Part shown: in pieces, positions 33,013-41,774 of the stretch
Position numbering within the stretch: position 1 is the first letter of the stretch
Layout: each line of letters begins with the position of its first letter
Assembly (NCBI GenBank): GCA_041393775.1
Contig: JAWKJM010000008.1
Coordinates: 62,001-126,000, forward strand
Length of the DNA stretch: 64,000 bases
Direction of reading: 5' to 3'
From: JADKAV01 sp041393775
GTDB lineage: Bacteria > Actinomycetota > Actinomycetes > S36-B12 > UBA10799
Program-made: the position numbers and the translations under genes
Notes under the pieces: model-generated
What the model saw: only the letters and a program-made list of their open reading frames with translations
Database searches by the model: none
What the model was told of the DNA's origin: nothing

Positions 33013-33267
33013 GTGGCTGAGCCGTGGCTGTCCGCAGACGACATCGCCGCCCACCTCGGGGTCACCAAAGACACCGTCTACACCTGGATCGCCGAGAAGG
33101 CCATGCCCGCCCACAAGGTCGGACGCCTCTGGAAGTTCCAAGCGAGCGAGATCGACGACTGGGTGCGTGCGGGTGCGGCGGCCAGTGACCAAGAGCTCCC
33201 CGTAGCCCATCCCGGTGTCGGTGGTCGCTCCTACGCTCATGACAACGACGAGCACGGGGAGGGGTGA
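33013..33267 (+). CDS. Excisionase-type HTH protein heading the restriction-modification operon
   Basis: 84 aa. MerR/excisionase-like HTH at 5-52 (WLSADDIAAHLGVTKDTVYTWIAEKAMPAHKVGRLWKFQASEID). GTG start with GAGGAAGGA upstream, and a -10-like TATCAT about 45 bases before. Overlaps the first methylase gene (GTGA). Probably controls the operon; its DNA target is unknown. Confidence 0.85.
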   Translation: MAEPWLSADDIAAHLGVTKDTVYTWIAEKAMPAHKVGRLWKFQASEIDDWVRAGAAASDQELPVAHPGVGGRSYAHDNDEHGEG

Positions 33268-33914
33268 AGATGAACCTGAAAGACGCCCAGCGCTTGGTGA
33301 AGTCCAAGCAACGCGTTGCGGACCACGGCGAGGTGTTCACGCCGGCGTGGATAGTCGAGGACATGCTCGACCTTGTTAAGCACGAGTCTGAGCGGATCGA
33401 CTCCCGCGTGCTCGAACCCGCCTGCGGCTCGGGCAACTTCCTCATCTCCGTCCTGGCTCGCAAGCTCGCCACGGTCGAGCTTCGGCACGGCAAGAGCGAG
33501 TTCGAGAAGCGCCACTACGCATTGTTCGCGCTGATGTGCACGTACGGCATCGAACTGCTCGCAGACAACGCCGAAGAGTGCCGTCACAATCTCGCCGAGG
33601 TGTTCAACACGTTCTTGGGTATCGGCAACGATGACCAGTGGGCACGAGCGGCCCGCGCGGTTCTCACCGTGAACATCGTCCAGGGCGATGCCTTGACCAT
33701 GACCGTGCCAAGCGGCCAGCCGATCACCTTTCCTGAGTGGGGCTACCTCGGCAAAGGCAAGTTCCAGAGGCGCGACTTTCGCTACGACGACCTCACTCAG
33801 CGCGCCTCGTACGAGGGAACCCTATTCGGCGAGCTCGATGACGAGGACCTGTTCGTCCCCGCGCAGACTTACCCGACGATGACCGTCATTCAGATCGCCG
33901 AGGCCGCCGCGTGA
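33264..33914 (+). CDS. DNA adenine methyltransferase, N-terminal half protein (split Eco57I-type)
   Basis: 216 aa. EVFTPAWIVEDMLDLV and VLEPACGSGNFLISVLARKLA (SAM-binding motif I) belong to N6-adenine methylases, but the catalytic NPPY is not in this protein. The C-terminal half covers a short target-side region. The next gene overlaps (GTGA) and supplies NPPY together with a second EVFTPPEFANQML block. So two related polypeptides probably make one enzyme, or one modifies and the other recognises. Confidence 0.8.
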   Translation: MKMNLKDAQRLVKSKQRVADHGEVFTPAWIVEDMLDLVKHESERIDSRVLEPACGSGNFLISVLARKLATVELRHGKSEFEKRHYALFALMCTYGIELLADNAEECRHNLAEVFNTFLGIGNDDQWARAARAVLTVNIVQGDALTMTVPSGQPITFPEWGYLGKGKFQRRDFRYDDLTQRASYEGTLFGELDDEDLFVPAQTYPTMTVIQIAEAAA

Positions 33915-35578
33915 CCCTTGCACCTTTCACTCTCCGAGGGCACAACCCGGATGTCTTGACCTGCATCGCGAACCTCTCCAACGATGAGGTCTTCACCCCG
34001 CCGGAGTTCGCGAACCAGATGCTCGACACGCTTGCCGCCGCGTGGGCAGACGCCAACGACGGCGCCGACATCTGGGCCAACCCCGATGTCACGTTCCTCG
34101 ATCCGTTCACCAAGTCTGGTGTGTTCCTCCGCGAGATCGTGCGCCGACTCACCGACGGCCTGATCCTGACGATCCCCGACCTCACCGAACGCGTCGATCA
34201 CATCCTCACCCACCAAGTGTTCGGCATCGGGATCACCCAGCTCACGGCGCTGCTCGCGCGCCGGAGCGTCTACTGCTCGAAGTTCGCCAACGGCCCGCAC
34301 TCGATCGCTAGGTCATTCACGACCGAGGACGGCAACATCTGGTTCGAGCGCACCGAGCACACCTGGGGCGGCGGGAAGCGGGAGTTCCGTGCTGATCCAC
34401 TGACCAGCGAGGAAGTCGCCGTCTATACCAACCGCAAGTGCATCTACTGCGGCGCAGGCGAGGATGACTACGCCCGTGGTGACGACCTTGAGACTCACGC
34501 CTACGCCTTCATCCACACCGACGACATCAAAGCCCGCATCGCGGAGCTGTTCGGAGACACCATGCAGTTCGACGTCATCATCGGCAACCCGCCCTACCAG
34601 CTCAGCGACGGCGGTCATGGGACCAGCGCCGCCCCGATCTATCAACTCTTCGTAGAGCAGGCCAAGAAACTCGACCCGCGTTTCTTGTCCATGGTCGTTC
34701 CCTCGCGTTGGTTTGCGGGAGGAAAAGGCCTCGATGAGTTCAGGGAGTCAATGCTGACCGACAGCCGCGTGCGGGCAATCAACGATTACCTGAGCGCTTC
34801 GGACGTGTTCCCAGGCGTCGGACTAAAGGGCGGGGTGTGCTACTTCCTCTGGGATCGCGACCACCCCGGACTCTGCGAGGTCACCACCCACTTCAAGGAT
34901 TGGCCGACGACCACGGCCACTCGCTCTTTGCTCGAACCGGGCGCGGATGTCTTCATCCGGTTCAACGAGGCTCTGTCAATCTTGCGCAAGGTGATTGCCG
35001 TCGAGACCGGGCAGGAGCACTCGCTGGCACTGCCGGAGAGCAAGCGCTTCGAAAGGCTGGTCAGCTCCCGTAAGCCCTTTGGATTTGAGACCACGTTCAA
35101 GGGCAGAGCGTCAAAGGCGCCTGGCGACGTGCTCATCTACCAGAACGGTGGGACTGGGTATGTGGACCGAGCATCGATCCCTTCGGGCGCTCACCTCATC
35201 GATGGCTGGAAGGTTTACGTTGGCCGCGCCGCGCCCGGCACGGGAAATAAGGACACCTATCCCCATCGGATCATCAGCACTCCCTTCCTTGGCGAGAGCG
35301 GGAGCATCTCCTCCGAGACGTACCTCTGCATCGGAACCTTCGATACACGAGGAGAGGCGGAGAGCGCGCTGTCGTACCTCCGCTGCCGTCTGACGCGCTT
35401 TCTCATCCTCCTTCACAAGCCCTCGCAAGACACCACGCGGAAGGTCTATGCCTTCGTTCCGACCCAGGATTGGACGCGAGACTGGAACGATCATGATCTT
35501 TACGAGAAGTACGGACTCTCGGAAGACGAGATCGACTTCGTCGAGCGGATCGTTCGCCCGATGGAGGCGGACGAGTGA
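33911..35578 (+). CDS. Eco57I-like DNA adenine methyltransferase
   Basis: 555 aa. SNDEVFTPPEFANQMLDTL at the N terminus, FLDPFTKSGVFLREIVRRL as a modified motif I (FTKSG instead of ACGSG), a zinc-like CIYCGAGE, and the catalytic IIGNPPYQLSDGG (about 225). The rest resembles the target-recognition part of Eco57I/type IIG methylases. GTG start overlaps the preceding gene, and its stop overlaps the helicase start. Confidence 0.88.
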   Translation: MTLAPFTLRGHNPDVLTCIANLSNDEVFTPPEFANQMLDTLAAAWADANDGADIWANPDVTFLDPFTKSGVFLREIVRRLTDGLILTIPDLTERVDHILTHQVFGIGITQLTALLARRSVYCSKFANGPHSIARSFTTEDGNIWFERTEHTWGGGKREFRADPLTSEEVAVYTNRKCIYCGAGEDDYARGDDLETHAYAFIHTDDIKARIAELFGDTMQFDVIIGNPPYQLSDGGHGTSAAPIYQLFVEQAKKLDPRFLSMVVPSRWFAGGKGLDEFRESMLTDSRVRAINDYLSASDVFPGVGLKGGVCYFLWDRDHPGLCEVTTHFKDWPTTTATRSLLEPGADVFIRFNEALSILRKVIAVETGQEHSLALPESKRFERLVSSRKPFGFETTFKGRASKAPGDVLIYQNGGTGYVDRASIPSGAHLIDGWKVYVGRAAPGTGNKDTYPHRIISTPFLGESGSISSETYLCIGTFDTRGEAESALSYLRCRLTRFLILLHKPSQDTTRKVYAFVPTQDWTRDWNDHDLYEKYGLSEDEIDFVERIVRPMEADE

Positions 35579-38145
35579 AGCGGGAGATTGACGAACTCCT
35601 CCCCAAGAAGCCCGAGGCGCGACTGCGAATCTACGCATGGTCGCCGAACGACCCACCAGTCGGCTACGCGGGGCTTCTCAAGGTGGGCCAGACGACGAAG
35701 GCGGATGTGAACGCGCGCATCCGCGAGTCTCAGGGGCAGATGCAGCAGGCATACACGCTGCACGTTGATGAGCTCGCCGAACGAGGCGACGGGACGGTGT
35801 TTCGCGACTCAGATGTGCGCCAACGGCTGATCGACAAGGGCTTCGAGAACCCGATCTTCGGCTCAGCGCGAGAGTGGATGTGGTGCACCCCAGACGATGT
35901 GCGCACGGCGATCACTGAGCTTCGCACAGGCGTGAAGCTCAGTGGAACCCATCATGAGAAGTTTCCGATGCGCCCGGAGCAAGCCAGCGCCGTGGACAAG
36001 GCCGAGGGCTACTACAAGTCCATCTGGGCCGAGGACTCTCACGCGGTGCCACGGTTCCTGTGGAACGCCAAGATGCGCTTCGGGAAGACCTTCGCCTCCT
36101 ACCAACTCGCGAAGCGGCTCGGCGCCAAACGCATCCTCGTGGTCACCTTCAAGCCCGCAGTGGAGGACGCCTGGCAGACCGACCTGGAGTCTCACGCCGA
36201 CTTCGACGGCTGGCAGTACCTCTCCTCGGCCACCGGGGGCAGCCCAGATGAGGCGGACAAGACTCGGCCACTGGTCTACTTCGGATCGTTCCAGGACCTG
36301 CTCGGGCGAGATCGGAAGACCGGCCTCATCAAGGCGAAGAACGAGTGGGTCCACACCACCAACTGGGACCTCGTCATCTTCGATGAATACCACTTCGGTG
36401 CGTGGCGAGAGTCCGCCAAGGAGCTGTTCGAGGGCGAGGACGAGAAAGTCAAGCAGAAGGAACTGGCCGCGGAGTACAACGACGGCCTCGTGGCCTTCGA
36501 CGAGGAGCTTGACGAACTCGGCAACGACGAGGACGACTTCCTGCCGATCACCACCCGCGCCTACCTGTACCTGTCGGGCACGCCATTCAAGGCGCTGGCA
36601 ACCGGTGAGTTCATCGAGGAGCAAATCTTCAACTGGACCTACACCGATGAGCAGCGCGCCAAGGCCGAGTACGCCGTCGCGCAACCGGACGCCTGGAACC
36701 CGTACGGGTCGCTCCCGGAGATGCGTCTGTTCACGTACCAGATGCCTGACGAGTTGATTGCCGTTGCGAATCAGGGAGAGTTCGACGAGTTCGACCTCAA
36801 CGAGTTCTTCGAGGCAAAGGGCATCGGTAAGGACGCCGAGTTCACCCACAAGACCGACGTGCAGAAGTGGCTCGATCTCGTCCGCGGCGCTCACCTTCCC
36901 ACCCAGGTCGACGCGATGCGGATGGGCACCCGCCCGCCATTCCCGTACTCCGATGTCCGACTCCTGCCGTACCTTCAGCACTCGTTCTGGTTCCTGCCCA
37001 ACGTTGCTGCCTGCGAGGCAATGTCGAACCTGCTCGCGGAGAAGCAGAACGTGTTCTGGCACGACTACAAGGTCCTCGTCGTCGCGGGTCCCGGCGCGGG
37101 CATCGGGCTGGATGCTCTCCCGCCAGTGCGGGCGGCGATCGGCGACGGCCACGACACCAAGACGATCACCCTGTCGTGCGGCAAGCTCACCACGGGCGTC
37201 ACCGTCAAGCAGTGGTCCTCGATCCTGATGTTGCGCAACCTCAACTCACCCGAGACCTACTTTCAGGCAGCGTTCCGCGTACAGTCACCGTGGTCGATCA
37301 AGAATCCCGACGGAGACAACCCGAGCGCCGAAGCAGTCCTCAAGCCTGTGTGCTTCGTGTTCGACTTCGCGCCCACTCGCGCGCTGCGTCAGATCGCCGA
37401 CTACGGCGCCGGTCTCTCGCCGGAGACGCCGAACCCTGAGCAAGCCGTCGAGGAGCTCGTGAAGTTCCTGCCCGTGTTGGCGTACGACGGGTCGAATATG
37501 ACCCAGGTCGATGCCGGCGGCATCCTCGACATCGCCATGTCGGGCACCTCCGCGACCCTCCTGGCCCGCAAGTGGGAGTCCGCAATCCTCGTCAACGTCG
37601 ACAACGACACCCTGCGCAAGATCATGAACAACCCCGACGCCCTCAACGCCGTCATGAACATCGAAGGCTTCCGCGCGCTCGGCAGCGACATTTTCGAGAC
37701 CGTCGTGAACAAGAGCGACGCCGTGAAGAAGGCGAAGAAGGAGAAGGGCGACGACATTACTCCGGCGGAGAAGAAGGAGTTGACGGAGGAGGAGAAGGAG
37801 TACAAGTCCAAGCGGACGCAGATTCAGGAGAAGCTGGTCAAGTTCGCCACCCGCGTCCCTGCGTTCATGTACCTGACCGACTTCCGTGAGAACACTCTTA
37901 CCGACGTCATCACCAAGCTCGAACCCGGCTTGTTCCGCACCGTCACCGGACTGACCGTCGAGGACTTCCACCTCCTCGTGAATCTCGGCGTCTTTAACGC
38001 CACCCATATGAACCAGGCCGTCTTCGCCTTCCGCCGCTACGAGGACTCCTCCTTGTCCTACACCGGCATCGAGTCCCACAAGGGCCTGCGCCGCTACGGC
38101 CTCTACGACACCGTCGTCGCCGTCAACGACGAGACCGCAGTCTGA
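35575..38145 (+). CDS. Restriction subunit: GIY-YIG-like nuclease fused to SF2 helicase
   Basis: 856 aa. The N terminus (about 15-80, RIYAWSPNDPPVGYAGLLKVGQTT ... VNARIRES) looks like a T5orf172/GIY-YIG nuclease. A DEAD-type helicase follows: FLWNAKMRFGKTF (Walker A-like, about 163), VIFDEYHFG (DExH variant), YLSGTPFKAL (motif III) and the motif VI-like YFQAAFRVQSPW. A Lys/Glu-rich segment at 705-740. Works with the methylases as a restriction system; the pairing of GIY-YIG and helicase in one chain is the distinctive part. Confidence 0.82.
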   Translation: MKREIDELLPKKPEARLRIYAWSPNDPPVGYAGLLKVGQTTKADVNARIRESQGQMQQAYTLHVDELAERGDGTVFRDSDVRQRLIDKGFENPIFGSAREWMWCTPDDVRTAITELRTGVKLSGTHHEKFPMRPEQASAVDKAEGYYKSIWAEDSHAVPRFLWNAKMRFGKTFASYQLAKRLGAKRILVVTFKPAVEDAWQTDLESHADFDGWQYLSSATGGSPDEADKTRPLVYFGSFQDLLGRDRKTGLIKAKNEWVHTTNWDLVIFDEYHFGAWRESAKELFEGEDEKVKQKELAAEYNDGLVAFDEELDELGNDEDDFLPITTRAYLYLSGTPFKALATGEFIEEQIFNWTYTDEQRAKAEYAVAQPDAWNPYGSLPEMRLFTYQMPDELIAVANQGEFDEFDLNEFFEAKGIGKDAEFTHKTDVQKWLDLVRGAHLPTQVDAMRMGTRPPFPYSDVRLLPYLQHSFWFLPNVAACEAMSNLLAEKQNVFWHDYKVLVVAGPGAGIGLDALPPVRAAIGDGHDTKTITLSCGKLTTGVTVKQWSSILMLRNLNSPETYFQAAFRVQSPWSIKNPDGDNPSAEAVLKPVCFVFDFAPTRALRQIADYGAGLSPETPNPEQAVEELVKFLPVLAYDGSNMTQVDAGGILDIAMSGTSATLLARKWESAILVNVDNDTLRKIMNNPDALNAVMNIEGFRALGSDIFETVVNKSDAVKKAKKEKGDDITPAEKKELTEEEKEYKSKRTQIQEKLVKFATRVPAFMYLTDFRENTLTDVITKLEPGLFRTVTGLTVEDFHLLVNLGVFNATHMNQAVFAFRRYEDSSLSYTGIESHKGLRRYGLYDTVVAVNDETAV

Positions 38146-38175
38146 CCACCCGTCAGCCCGAATCGAGAGAGCCGC

Positions 38176-38440
38176 ATGTACTTCTAGACCCCGTGCAGCA
38201 TCGAGGAGATGCTCACCGCCATCCGCAAGCGCGAGTATCTGATGCCAGCTATCCATCGTGAATTTGTCTGAGGCACGGATACCCCGTCGGCTCCTTCCTG
38301 CTCTGGAACTTCAAGCCCGACCGCGCAGTCGTACACGTTCTACGAGTTCCTGACGAACTACCGCGAGCGCGACAACCTTACGCGGACAAGACAACGGTTC
38401 CCTCCGGGCAGCAAGACCCTTCAGCCGATTGGTCAGAGGT
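38176..38440 (+). pseudogene. DUF262 (GmrS-like) gene, 5' remnant
   Basis: Directly behind the restriction helicase. Frame 1 reads MYF(stop)...EEMLTAIRKREYLMPAIHREFV(stop), then frame-shifted YPVGSFLLWNFKPD and YTFYEFLTNYRERDN, all hallmarks of the DUF262 N-terminal domain (PxIQRxFVW ... GYPxGxxLLW). Two stops and at least two frameshifts show it is dead. The stretch ends at the merR gene. The matching 3' end is 5.7 kb away at 44140-44478. Confidence 0.8.
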
Positions 38441-38822
38441 ACCGGCAGATCGACTCGGGTGTGCAGACCTCCGGCGGCGTCTGTGCTGCGTTCGCGCGTA
38501 GGTCGGCGACGCTGGTACGGAGCAGGCGGAGCTGCTCGAGCTGCTCGTCGATCTCGACCAGTCGCCGGTCGAGAAGGTCTCGAACATGACCGCACGGCGA
38601 CCCGCCCGCGTCACGTACTTCGAGGATCTCGGCGGTTTGCGCGAGAGTGAGCCCTGCTGCGCGGGCCCGGTCGATGAATTCGAGCCGCTGCACCGCCTCG
38701 TCGCCGTAGTTGCGGTACCCAGCCGGGGTGCGCTCCGGCGGTTGGAGCAGCCCGCGCTCCTCGTAGTACCGCAGCGTGGACGCCCTCGTCTTCGCCTTCC
38801 CCGCGAGTTCCCCGATCCGCAT
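38433..38822 (-). CDS. merR: MerR-family mercury regulator
   Basis: 129 aa. MRIGELAGKAKTRASTLRYYEERGLL and RTPAGYRNYGDEAVQRLEFIDRARAAGLTLAQTAEIL are the MerR HTH and hinge. A Cys in GSPCGHVRDLLDRRL and the C-terminal CTPESICRYL provide candidate Hg ligands. Start ATG 38822; longer frames upstream run through the promoter. Divergent from merA, with a MerR operator between. Confidence 0.88.
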   Translation of the reverse strand: MRIGELAGKAKTRASTLRYYEERGLLQPPERTPAGYRNYGDEAVQRLEFIDRARAAGLTLAQTAEILEVRDAGGSPCGHVRDLLDRRLVEIDEQLEQLRLLRTSVADLRANAAQTPPEVCTPESICRYL

Positions 38823-38841
38823 CGTCACCTCCGCCACCGAC

Positions 38842-38872
38842 TTGACCTTCAAGCATACTTTAAGGTCCATTC
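38842..38872 (+). promoter_or_regulatory. MerR-type promoter/operator for merA
   Basis: TTGACC (38842-38847) and a -10-like CCATTC about 19 bases later, with the dyad ACCTTCAAG-cata-CTTTAAGGT (38845-38866) in the long spacer. A 19-bp spacer with a central dyad is the MerR-activated promoter design. Confidence 0.75.
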
Positions 38873-38920
38873 TTTCAGGAGTGGCCGCACGAGTGGCCGG
38901 TTCGAACTGGAGGAGGCATC

Positions 38921-40297
38921 GTGACATGGCACACGGAGGTTGATCTCGTGGTGATCGGGACGGGCGGGGCGGCGATGTCCGCAGCGATCCACGCGCGCCT
39001 CGAGGGGGCCAGCGTGGTCGCCATCGAATCGGGAACCCTCGGCGGTACCTGCGTGAACGTGGGTTGTGTGCCGTCCAAGACGCTTCTCGCGGCCGCGCAC
39101 ACCCGGCACTCCGCCCTCACGAACCGGTTCTCAGGCGTCCCCAGCTCTGCTGGGATGGTCGATCTCAGCGCGCTCATCGAGCAGAAGGATGATCTGGTTG
39201 GGATGCTCCGCCAGACCAAGTACGCCGACATCGCCGCTGCCTACGGGTTTGACATCCTCCCGGGCACTGCAACGTTCACAGACGCTGGAACCCTGCTCGT
39301 GGATGGACGACCGGTGCGCGCGAAGTCGTATCTGGTCGCCACCGGCGCCGAGCCGCACGTGCCGGCAATCCCCGGGCTTGAGCAGGTCGATTATCTCACG
39401 TCGACCACAGCGATGGAACTGACGGAACTGCCCGCGTCGCTCGTGGTGATCGGCGGTGGCTTCGTCGGCCTGGAACAGGCGCAGCTGTTCGCCCGGCTCG
39501 GAGTAGAGGTCACCGTCATCGGTCGGCTCGCCCCGCACGCTGAACCGGAACTGTCGTCCGAGCTCCGCAAGGCCTTCCTGGCCGAGGGGATTAGTGTCAT
39601 CGGCGACCGCGCAGCCACGATCACCCAGCACGAGGGCCTGGTCCAGGTGACGACCCGCAACGGGAAGGACGCGACCGGTGAACGTGTCCTCGTTGCCACC
39701 GGTCGCACCCCGCGCACCGAAGGGCTCAACCTTCCCGCTGCGGGTATCGCGACCGACGAGCGCGGCTTCGTCATCGTAGACGAGCAGCAGCGGACCACGA
39801 ACCCGGCTGTGTTCGCCGCCGGTGACGTCACTGACGTGCCCCAGTACGTGTACGTCGCCGCGAGGACCGGGAAGATCGCCGCGCACAACGCCCTGGGTCA
39901 CGACGAGCGAGTCGACTTCACCGGGTTGCCGTCTGTGCTGTTCACCTCACCCCAACTGGCCTCCGCCGGGGTCACCGAAGCCGACGCCATCGCCGCCGGA
40001 TACCGGTGCGCCTGCCGATTCCTACGACTTTCCGACGTGCCCAGGGCCATCGCCAACCACGACACCCGCGGCGGCATCAAGGTCGTCGCCGACGCCGACA
40101 CCGGCAAAGTCCTCGGTATCCACGCCCTTGCCGACACCGCTGGGGAGATGATGCTCGCCGCAACCTACGCCATCACCGCCGGATTCACCGTCACCCAACT
40201 CGCCGACACCTGGACCCCCTACCTCACCATGGCCGAGGGCATCCGCCTCACCGCGAACCTCTTCCGCAACGAACTCCCCACCTCCTGCTGCGCCTGA
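38921..40297 (+). CDS. merA: Mercuric reductase
   Basis: 458 aa flavoprotein that reduces Hg(II) to Hg(0) with NADPH. FAD-binding VIGTGGAAMSAAI, redox Cys44/Cys49 in GGTCVNVGCVPSK, NADPH-binding VVIGGGFVGLEQA, and the C-terminal vicinal cysteines SCCA. No N-terminal MerA metal-binding domain. GTG start with GGAGG upstream. No merT/merP transport genes are next to it, so uptake must be by other means. Confidence 0.95.
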   Translation: MTWHTEVDLVVIGTGGAAMSAAIHARLEGASVVAIESGTLGGTCVNVGCVPSKTLLAAAHTRHSALTNRFSGVPSSAGMVDLSALIEQKDDLVGMLRQTKYADIAAAYGFDILPGTATFTDAGTLLVDGRPVRAKSYLVATGAEPHVPAIPGLEQVDYLTSTTAMELTELPASLVVIGGGFVGLEQAQLFARLGVEVTVIGRLAPHAEPELSSELRKAFLAEGISVIGDRAATITQHEGLVQVTTRNGKDATGERVLVATGRTPRTEGLNLPAAGIATDERGFVIVDEQQRTTNPAVFAAGDVTDVPQYVYVAARTGKIAAHNALGHDERVDFTGLPSVLFTSPQLASAGVTEADAIAAGYRCACRFLRLSDVPRAIANHDTRGGIKVVADADTGKVLGIHALADTAGEMMLAATYAITAGFTVTQLADTWTPYLTMAEGIRLTANLFRNELPTSCCA

Positions 40298-40519
40298 CAC
40301 AAGAGCCGGGCCCAGCGATGTGGTGATCCAAGTGATATCCGCGACGCCTTCAACACCGGCACCGACCGCGTGATCGACGCCTACGCGGTCAGCGTGGGCT
40401 CAGTTGAGGCAGCGGCGCCGAGCACGTCGTCTGGGCCGCTCACACGCGGAGCGCACCGGGACACTCAGCCGCCAGGTAGCAACCACAGCACGCTGCCATC
40501 TACGCAGTCGGCTACGAGT
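40298..40519. other. Intergenic region after merA, no gene recognised
   Basis: 222 bases between convergent merA and the cadD-like gene. Short readable pieces occur in more than one frame, suggesting decayed coding sequence, but nothing I can name. No clear terminator. Confidence 0.4.
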
Positions 40520-41122
40520 TCAGAGGCCGAAGGCACCACCACTGACGAGGATGAAGATGCCCAGGCCGATGAGCACGATCGGGAACAGGATGTGTTCCCA
40601 GCGTTCCAGGAGTTCGGCGATCGGTCGGCGGGTGGCGACGAACTTGCCCAGGCCGACGAGGGCGGCGACCAGGGCGAGGAACACGATGCAGTACGCCACC
40701 ACGGCCGCTGGGCCCACGCTGAGGAAGACCGGGACGTAGACGCCGATGTTGTCCCCGCCGTTGGCGAAGGTCACCCCGGCCACCGTCCACACCCCAACCT
40801 TCTTGCCCTCGACCTTTGCCTCATCGTCATCGTCGGCACCGCGGTTGCGCCAGGCTTGCCACGCAGCCCAAAGTCCCAACCCCAGCGGAATGAGTCCGAA
40901 GTAGGGGATGACCTCCGGCGGCAGGAACGCTCCCGCCCCGAGCGTCACCAGCACGGAAGCGCCCAGGATGCCAGCGAACCCGAGGTACTGTCCGACCAGG
41001 ATTCGGGCGGTGGTCCCGCGCCGGCCCGCGCCTCGGGCGAAGAACAAGGAGAGCACGATGATGTCATCGATGTTCGTGGCGATGAATAGGCCGATCGCCT
41101 GCAGGACGGAGGACAGGATCAT
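40520..41122 (-). CDS. cadD: CadD-like cadmium resistance membrane protein
   Basis: 200 aa with five to six helices. N-terminal QAIGLFIATNIDDIIVLSLFFA and the repeat-like VTFANGGDNIGVYVPVFL are typical of the CadD family. Role: cadmium resistance, probably by efflux or binding. A cytoplasmic acidic loop (GADDDDEAKVEGKK) sits in the middle. ATG 41122; separated by 76 bases from lspA. Confidence 0.85.
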   Translation of the reverse strand: MILSSVLQAIGLFIATNIDDIIVLSLFFARGAGRRGTTARILVGQYLGFAGILGASVLVTLGAGAFLPPEVIPYFGLIPLGLGLWAAWQAWRNRGADDDDEAKVEGKKVGVWTVAGVTFANGGDNIGVYVPVFLSVGPAAVVAYCIVFLALVAALVGLGKFVATRRPIAELLERWEHILFPIVLIGLGIFILVSGGAFGL

Positions 41123-41198
41123 GCGCCCACCGCCGCGTTACAGCCGCCTGGCGACCCAGCGGTTCCGGCAGCCGCGTGCCGTTGATACTCTGCGACCA

Positions 41199-41774
41199 TC
41201 ATTGTCCGTTCCTGGTGTGGTTTGGGCCTCGGAGGTAAAGCAGTACGCCCAGGGCGACGCCGAAACCGAGGATGACGTCGGCAAGGTTGCCGATGAACAG
41301 GTTGCCGTAGGCGAGGAAGTCGGTGACATGACCGCGGCCGAATCCGGGAGGGGCGAACAGCCGGTCCAGGAGGTTGCCGACTGCGCCGCCCCACACCAGG
41401 CCGATCGCGACCGCCCACCCGGCCGATGGAGCGCGCGCGGCGGCGATGAGCAGGGCGATGGACGCCGCGGTCGCGATGACGGTGAGCAGCCACGTTGAAT
41501 CGGACCCTAAGGACATGACGGTGCCGGGGTTGAACGCGAGCTGTAAGCCGAGCCAGTCTCCCAAGAGCGGGATTGCGGTCATCCTCGCTGAGCTGAGCTG
41601 AGCGAGGGCGAGTGCCTTGCTGCCTTGGTCGATCAGCACCGCGCCGGCGGCGACGGCGCACGCGAGCAGGAACCAGCGGAGCCGGACGCGCGCCGCCGCC
41701 GGGCCGGCAGAACTCGCTTCCACGGCATCCGCTTTTCCCGGGGAGGGAGCGGAGCCGTCAAGGGGATCGGTCAT
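41199..41774 (-). CDS. lspA: Signal peptidase II-like (LspA), metal-island copy
   Basis: 191 aa, four helices. Catalytic aspartates in GNLLDRL and GNLADVILG, preceded by LAFNPGTVMSLG. LspA cleaves lipoprotein signal peptides; copies accompany many metal-efflux islands for reasons not settled. ATG 41774 overlaps the ATPase stop (ATGA). A 45-residue Pro/Ala-rich N-terminal extension precedes the first helix. Confidence 0.9.
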   Translation of the reverse strand: MTDPLDGSAPSPGKADAVEASSAGPAAARVRLRWFLLACAVAAGAVLIDQGSKALALAQLSSARMTAIPLLGDWLGLQLAFNPGTVMSLGSDSTWLLTVIATAASIALLIAAARAPSAGWAVAIGLVWGGAVGNLLDRLFAPPGFGRGHVTDFLAYGNLFIGNLADVILGFGVALGVLLYLRGPNHTRNGQ

